A stretch of 64,000 nt of DNA from Branchiostoma lanceolatum. Its lineage: Eukaryota > Chordata > Leptocardii > Amphioxiformes > Branchiostomatidae. The stretch's first letter is position 1. Every line of letters starts with the position of its first letter. Both the position numbers and the translations under genes were made by a program. The notes beneath the pieces are model-generated. The model searched no databases. It was given only the letters and a program-made list of their open reading frames with translations, and was not told the origin of the DNA. This document shows positions 59,064 to 64,000 of this stretch, piece after piece. The stretch lies in contig NC_089727.1 of assembly GCF_035083965.1 (NCBI RefSeq), positions 20,339,269-20,403,268 on the forward strand, given 5' to 3'.

Positions 59064-60600
59064 AATATATCGGTGCTGCAGCATGAGGTATAGTATTTAC
59101 TTTAGATGTATTGTTTTGCACTTAATTTTTCTTCTAAATTGTCAACCTTTTACAATTCCATTCGTGAACAAAAGAGTTAGCGTTCTATCCTAGGGCAGGG
59201 ACATAATCTGAACACAGTTCTAAGCATATATGTCCTTGGTGCTGAACACTATTTACATGCAAACATATTCTTATGATTGGTATTGTATACTATCCAGTAG
59301 TTCTGCGTACCTAAACGTAACAGCAGGTACAGGTACATGTACCGGTACATAGGTTTAGGTACAGGTCCAGACCTGTACCTTTACCTGAACAATTTGGATA
59401 ATTAACATTTGTTCTACAATAATTTCAGTATCTTCATTCAAAGAAAATAACAAGGCTTCCTACCGCCAAACTCCCTTGGCCTTGCTTTCAAAACTCCCTG
59501 CCTGCTAAAATGATCTGTTGCATCTTAGTTACGCTGTTCCCAGGTGTCACGTTGCTCACATTTGGTGTTGCATGAGGCCATGAGGTCAGGAGATCAGCCA
59601 CAAAATACAGTATTGGTACGCAGCACTACTATCAACACAATACATACCTGTCATTGTTATCGAACAATATCCACGCATGTACACAATCTGTCCTTGGTAC
59701 TGAATTCTATAAACAAACAGGAGCTAGAAGAAACATGGAGACACTTCTTTGCTTGCTGAAGTTGACAGATGTTAGATATAGCTTTTTTGTTTCTGTGAGA
59801 AAAGAAAGAGAACACCAGCCGTGTCATCACCGGCACTATCACCTCACACCAAGGAGGTTATATAACCTCCTTGCTCACACGGAGCCTGATAGATATATAT
59901 CTTTTTTAATGTTTCTGTGGGAAAAGAAAGAGAACACCAGCCGTGTCATCTCATTTTGAGCAGTCCTTTTATCGATGAAACGAAGAAAGTGCTAAAGTTT
60001 TTCAACAAAAGGTCCGCTGATGCAAATACAATTATAGTTTCTAGCGTCTTGGTAGATACCTGCAGTTCTAATAAGGGTCACTAGGTGTCGCTTTTGATCC
60101 GCGTCGAAGCTTTGTAATATGCTAGATAATTCCAGTATACATGAGAAATCCTAGACGACATTATTTTATGAGCAAATGTTTAACTTTTGACAAAGTTTAT
60201 ATTGCTTGCTTTTTTGGCTTGTTTAATTCACAAACTATTTTATATATTATACATCTATTGCCCATATGTATTATGCGATTGTAAACCCTTTACAATTTCA
60301 ATTCACTTCAGTTTAGTCTATGAATAAAACCTCACAGCATGAAATTTAAGTGCAGTACATTAGGAACATTTACATTACACAATAACAAAACACTATATCA
60401 GCGACAAGTTTACACCTACAAAGCTTTTAGAAAAGTCACAAGAACGTCTTTTGAAGAAAGTTTTAACTTTTAAAACAGTGATTTATTTATTTATTCAGAA
60501 TAACCACATTTGTGGAAGGATTGACTTAACAATGACTATCACCTTTTCAAGATGTCAACCCGGACCAGACTGTAAGGTTTGAACCATTGCGCACCGGGGC
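59064..60600. other. No gene seen; small repeats
   Basis: Contains GGTACAGGTACATGTACC-rich sequence (59320-59390) resembling the ends of the hAT-like element, a ~120-bp tandem duplication (TTTCTGTGAGAAAAGAAAGA at 59788 and 59910), a 22-bp perfect palindrome at 59851-59872 centred on TATATA, and a lone MITE right arm near 60065-60105. Confidence 0.5.
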
Positions 60601-60604
60601 ATGC

Positions 60605-60885
60605 CCCTACTCTTTTTCGAAAGGTGTGGTGGATTCTTTAACGTGCGCGGGGTGTGCCTCTCCCCAAACACGGGACCTCCATTTAACATCCTATCCGAGG
60701 GACGTCCCAAACTGAAGCTAGGTACTCAATTACACCTGAGTGAAGTGAGGAACGTTGTTTTAAGTGCCTTTCCCAAGGGCATAACGTCCGGGCGCATGTT
60801 CAGACATGTCTTGGGGTAAGCCGGGTTCGAACTCGAGTTTCCTTGTTTGACGGCCGAATGTTCTAGCCGGTACGCCACACGACGC
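60605..60885 (-). mobile_element. tRNA-derived SINE, full-length
   Basis: On the minus strand: tRNA-like head with GTGGCGTACCGGCTAG and GAGTTCGAACCCGG, body with GGAAAGGCACTTAA, GGGACGTCCCTCGG and CCCGTGTTTGGGGAGAG. Confidence 0.65.
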
Positions 60886-61199
60886 GAGAGTAGCAGTGCT
60901 ACAGAGTTCACTTGTTATTCAGGTGGATGGCCTGGTTGAGGAACCGGTTTTTGAGTCCTTGTGTACAGACTGCTGGCAATGTGTGTCCGTGCCATTTGCC
61001 TGTGACTCTAGACCTAGCCGGAGGGACAATTTAGTTTTTCCAGCATGTTCCTTAGTAGTTTCACCGCCACCAACTCTTGGCGTTCCTTCAAAATTGGCAT
61101 TTCGGGCACCTCACCTCCCTTCTTCCTCCCAGAGAGATAATTCGGAGTGCTTTTCTTTGCATCTTTTCAATGGTCCTTTTCTTTTCTTTTTTGTTACAG

Positions 61200-61307
61200 G
61201 CTACAAGACAATACGTGACAATGCTCAAACACTGTCCTGTTTGTAAGGACCCTTTAGCAGTGGAGCTTGTGGGAGGCCTTCGAGACCACAGAATTCAATT
61301 GATCATT
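61200..61307 (+). CDS. Possible orphan exon with a CPVC motif
   Basis: A strong acceptor (TTTTCTTTTTTGTTACAG) precedes 108 in-frame bases reading YVTMLKHCPVCKDPLAVEL and GGLRDHRIQLI, followed by T|GTAAGCC. HCPVC suggests a zinc-binding knuckle. No neighbouring exon was identified and the family is not recognised; it could be a transposon-derived fragment. Confidence 0.2.
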
Positions 61308-61339
61308 GTAAGCCAGACACCATCATCAATTCATCACTA

Positions 61340-61637
61340 CATCACTTCTCACCTAAGCTTCAGTCTCACGAATCAAGAGCGATCTTATAAACCCGGTCAG
61401 GCTGAAACTTCATGTGATTTGGAATCCAAAGTAAAATTTTCTCTGTGAGCGCCCCCTGAACGTATCACGGGAATCAATTTGTCTTCGGTATAGTTTGCCT
61501 GGAATCTTATTACTTTAGTGTAACACTAAACGTGCAGATCGACGTTCTTTTTAAGGGAACGGCGGCTAATTTAACAGTAACGAAAATATATTGCAATTCT
61601 AGAAAACATTACAAGGGGGCAATTTTGATCCGTTAAC
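61340..61637. mobile_element. MITE, 5'-incomplete copy
   Basis: Interior (AAGCTTCAGTCTCACGAATC, GAGCGATCTTATA) and right end (TTCTAGAAAACATTACAAGG then CAATTTTGATCC) of the 1351 family. Confidence 0.55.
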
Positions 61638-62639
61638 AAAAAGGTGCTGTAGCAAGAAGTTTACTTTTCACTTATGACAAACGCATTTCGTAACTTTTTT
61701 CATAGTCAATAATAGACAAGACCCATCGTAACCACATGTACACGTGACATGTTCTTACTAATAGACAATCCGCACAAAACCCCTGTCCATATAGAATATA
61801 ACTAGACAGCCGTGAAGTTTATTACAAAATCCACGAACACGATAGAATTCACAACCCTACACCAGTATAGTCTGACCTGTTCATGACTGTTGAGTTCACT
61901 ACTTTCATTATTGACAAATCCGATGTGCTCCTGTATGTGTAGCTTCCTTTTGTAGACTTCTGTACGTAGTGATGGCGTTAATTTTATTGGGAGGGAGGGA
62001 GGGAGCGAAAATCGTGAAAAGGGTATAGGTCGTAGCAAAAGAATTATGCATGAGAAAACAATGTAAGAGGAGGACAATGAGTGTACATGGTTTTACCCTG
62101 GTACAGATATAAACCTAGCACACTAGACAGCTAGAAATGTTAAATATTTATTGTCTTTCTTATTTAGAGAACTTCGGATCTCCAAGTGATGATCAAACTG
62201 TGACGTCAGATTGCTAATATATCTTAACACAATTTGATTGGCTACAATTGATCATCCAGTGCGTGATACTTGCGTGATATATGAGTGATATATGTGAGTG
62301 ATATGTGCTTGACAGACGCATGTTAGACTGACAGAGCGGCGAGGTTCTCTTGTGACGACATGGGAAAATTTGGACTGGTTTCAATCTAATACCCATAATA
62401 ATCGTGAGAAAATATCATGATTCCTCCTCAAAGACATCATTTCAAAATCAATTTGTATTTTCCATTAATATTCAAGCACAGTAAAATGTTACGTACTTGA
62501 CGGTTGCCTTTTAAATTTGAATGTTCAACAGGTAATGTTGCTTTCATGAATGGGAGGGGATGGAGAAAACTGTTGCAGTTAGGGACTGTACACTATGTGT
62601 AACGGGGAATGGTGGTTGTCGATCGATATCGTGGAATGC
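61638..62639. other. No gene seen
   Basis: A few degenerate repeats (GAGTGATATATG-type near 62275-62310; GGGAGGGAGGGAGGG near 61990). Short unrecognised frames only. Confidence 0.4.
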
Positions 62640-63100
62640 CCAGTCAAAATATTATTTTGGTCGCAGACCACTGTATTTCACCTATAGGGATTTACATGTT
62701 TAGGACCCAAAAATGAGAAGCTTCGCCGCTCCAAAATTTATAGTAGGGTGCACAATCCAGGTGCAAGAGTTTAGTATGGTTGAATTTAGGGTTCAATCTA
62801 CAAAATTTGTGAAAATGAGCTAAAATTTGCCGGCTCGTTCTCCTTTGAAAGCCACTTTAATATGACCCCAAGTGGAGATCATCATACTGCAGCCCACGCA
62901 CAGTAGTCGGGCGGTAACGATATTTAGGCTCGAATCCAAGCTGATCGAACAAACACCGTAATCCAACTCAAACAGTCTCAAAACGGACGTATTCCTCTAC
63001 CCTTTTCCACAGTTTCCGGCCGGCTAACCTGCGCATAAGACAAACTACGGCCTTTTCAAACAATGTGACGCACTACATCATAACCGAACTACTATTAATA
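62640..63100 (-). repeat. Dispersed repeat, inverted copy of 39215-39670
   Basis: Reverse-oriented partner of the repeat at 39 kb. The sequence from 63101 to 64000 shows no gene. Confidence 0.7.
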
Positions 63101-64000
63101 ATACTACGGTGTTCTCGGACCAGGTGTTACCTTTGATAGCCCCCCCTCCCCACAAGCACCCTCCCATCCCGTCGAAAAATTGTCAGATATCTCTTGTTCT
63201 ATGTATGTCTTCAAAAGGCAAGAAAAGCGCGGCCATCGTAAGGTAACTTTTTGGCGTAAGGTTGAGTTCTTCCACAAGGCGATATGGAAGTCTGAAATTC
63301 TCTTTGACGACATTATGGTTAAAAATTGTTTTTGTTTACCTTTCTTATTGTTTAAGGATCAATGCCTTACTTAACATCGATACAAAATTATGCATTTTTA
63401 CTAAATCGTCAAAGAAGGGTGAATGTTGTTTCTGTGAGGGATGGGTGTGTCTGTTAATATTCATATTCGTCAACCAAATTAAGATTCTATGGCCTCGTAT
63501 TATTGTGGTCAATCCCTACCCTCACATTGCTCTACATGTACTATACTCTTCCATGTGTGTGTTATTGCAGCTTCTTATATATTGTTGAAAACATTTCATT
63601 TATTATCTTCAGCAATAAGCCAAGGGAAGCAAATATATGTTCAACTATAATATTATGATAAGATAATACGTAGGAAAAATAACACAAGTACAATCTGAGT
63701 TTGGAACACAATGCTGAAGAGATTTTATTACAGCACAAAGTGATACACAATCACATATCATTGTTCCATTTGTAATTCTCAACTACTGTGACGTAAGCCT
63801 CTCTACATAGTCGCCATGTATGCCGCCATTTTGTTTTACTTTAACAGTTTGCTGGTTCGATCATGTTGTTTCTTTTGTCCTCTGTGTCATGATGCTTGGA
63901 CTGTAGTTACGCTAGCGCTATGAGGTGGAATATGATATTGTAACTGCATCAACAAACTTTAGCAGGTTTGCTTTTTTTTGTTATTACATTATAATTACAA

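Noticed and set aside
1..64000. CRISPR array or bacterial defence system
   Set aside because: The regular repeats are minisatellites without unique spacers, and the gene content is animal.

Overview
This window looks like nuclear DNA of an invertebrate chordate, most likely a lancelet (Branchiostoma). The basis is compact intron-containing genes, an LRR-Ig receptor with a repeated acidic tyrosine tail, and a dense load of MITEs, LINE 3' ends, tRNA-derived SINEs, Penelope/hammerhead remnants, GT microsatellites and minisatellites. The species call is inference; no database was searched. Nothing bacterial or viral was recognised.

Region 1 (1-26.2 kb) is a degenerate tandem array. A block of about 7.5-9.8 kb occurs three times, plus the end of a fourth at the left edge. 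Each block carries, on the minus strand, a small two-exon gene that I do not recognise: a 25-residue hydrophobic first exon, then a lysine-rich second exon ending in a TFGG-KKGFL motif. I call the copies A (5.9-6.6 kb), B (13.4-14.2 kb) and C (23.2-24.3 kb). Immediately 5' of each gene is a tandem array of ~234-bp units, each with two palindromic CREs (TGACGTCA) and usually a TCACGTGA E-box: 2 units at A, 5 at B, 5 at C. The rest of each block is mobile DNA: long-inverted-repeat MITEs whose ends are the 39-bp minisatellite, GT tracts and assorted insertions.

Region 2 (26.2-43.3 kb) holds a LINE 3' end, a GT-rich minisatellite, and a minus-strand gene (28.5-32.4 kb) that splices a signal-peptide exon onto a divergent, internally deleted alpha-tubulin. 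Beyond it are SINEs, dispersed duplications, a possible orphan terminal exon (40.5 kb) and a complete non-autonomous hAT-like element with 8-bp target duplications (41.1 kb).

Region 3 (43.3-49 kb) is dominated by two arrays of a 39-bp minisatellite. The larger has a 312-bp (8-unit) higher-order period. Their flanks are tandemly duplicated and contain a LINE 3' end.

Region 4 (49-57.3 kb) holds two ordinary-looking genes: a plus-strand LRR-Ig type I membrane protein with ten 17-residue tail repeats, eight of them carrying YEN (a pYxN, Grb2-SH2-type motif), and a minus-strand two-exon cytochrome c whose 5' intron holds a 202-bp palindrome made of two inverted hammerhead-ribozyme-like motifs. 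Region 5 (57.3-64 kb) is repeats plus one weak candidate exon.

The genes do not form a pathway. The best candidates for something undescribed are the tandem two-exon family with its CRE arrays, and the putatively secreted tubulin derivative.
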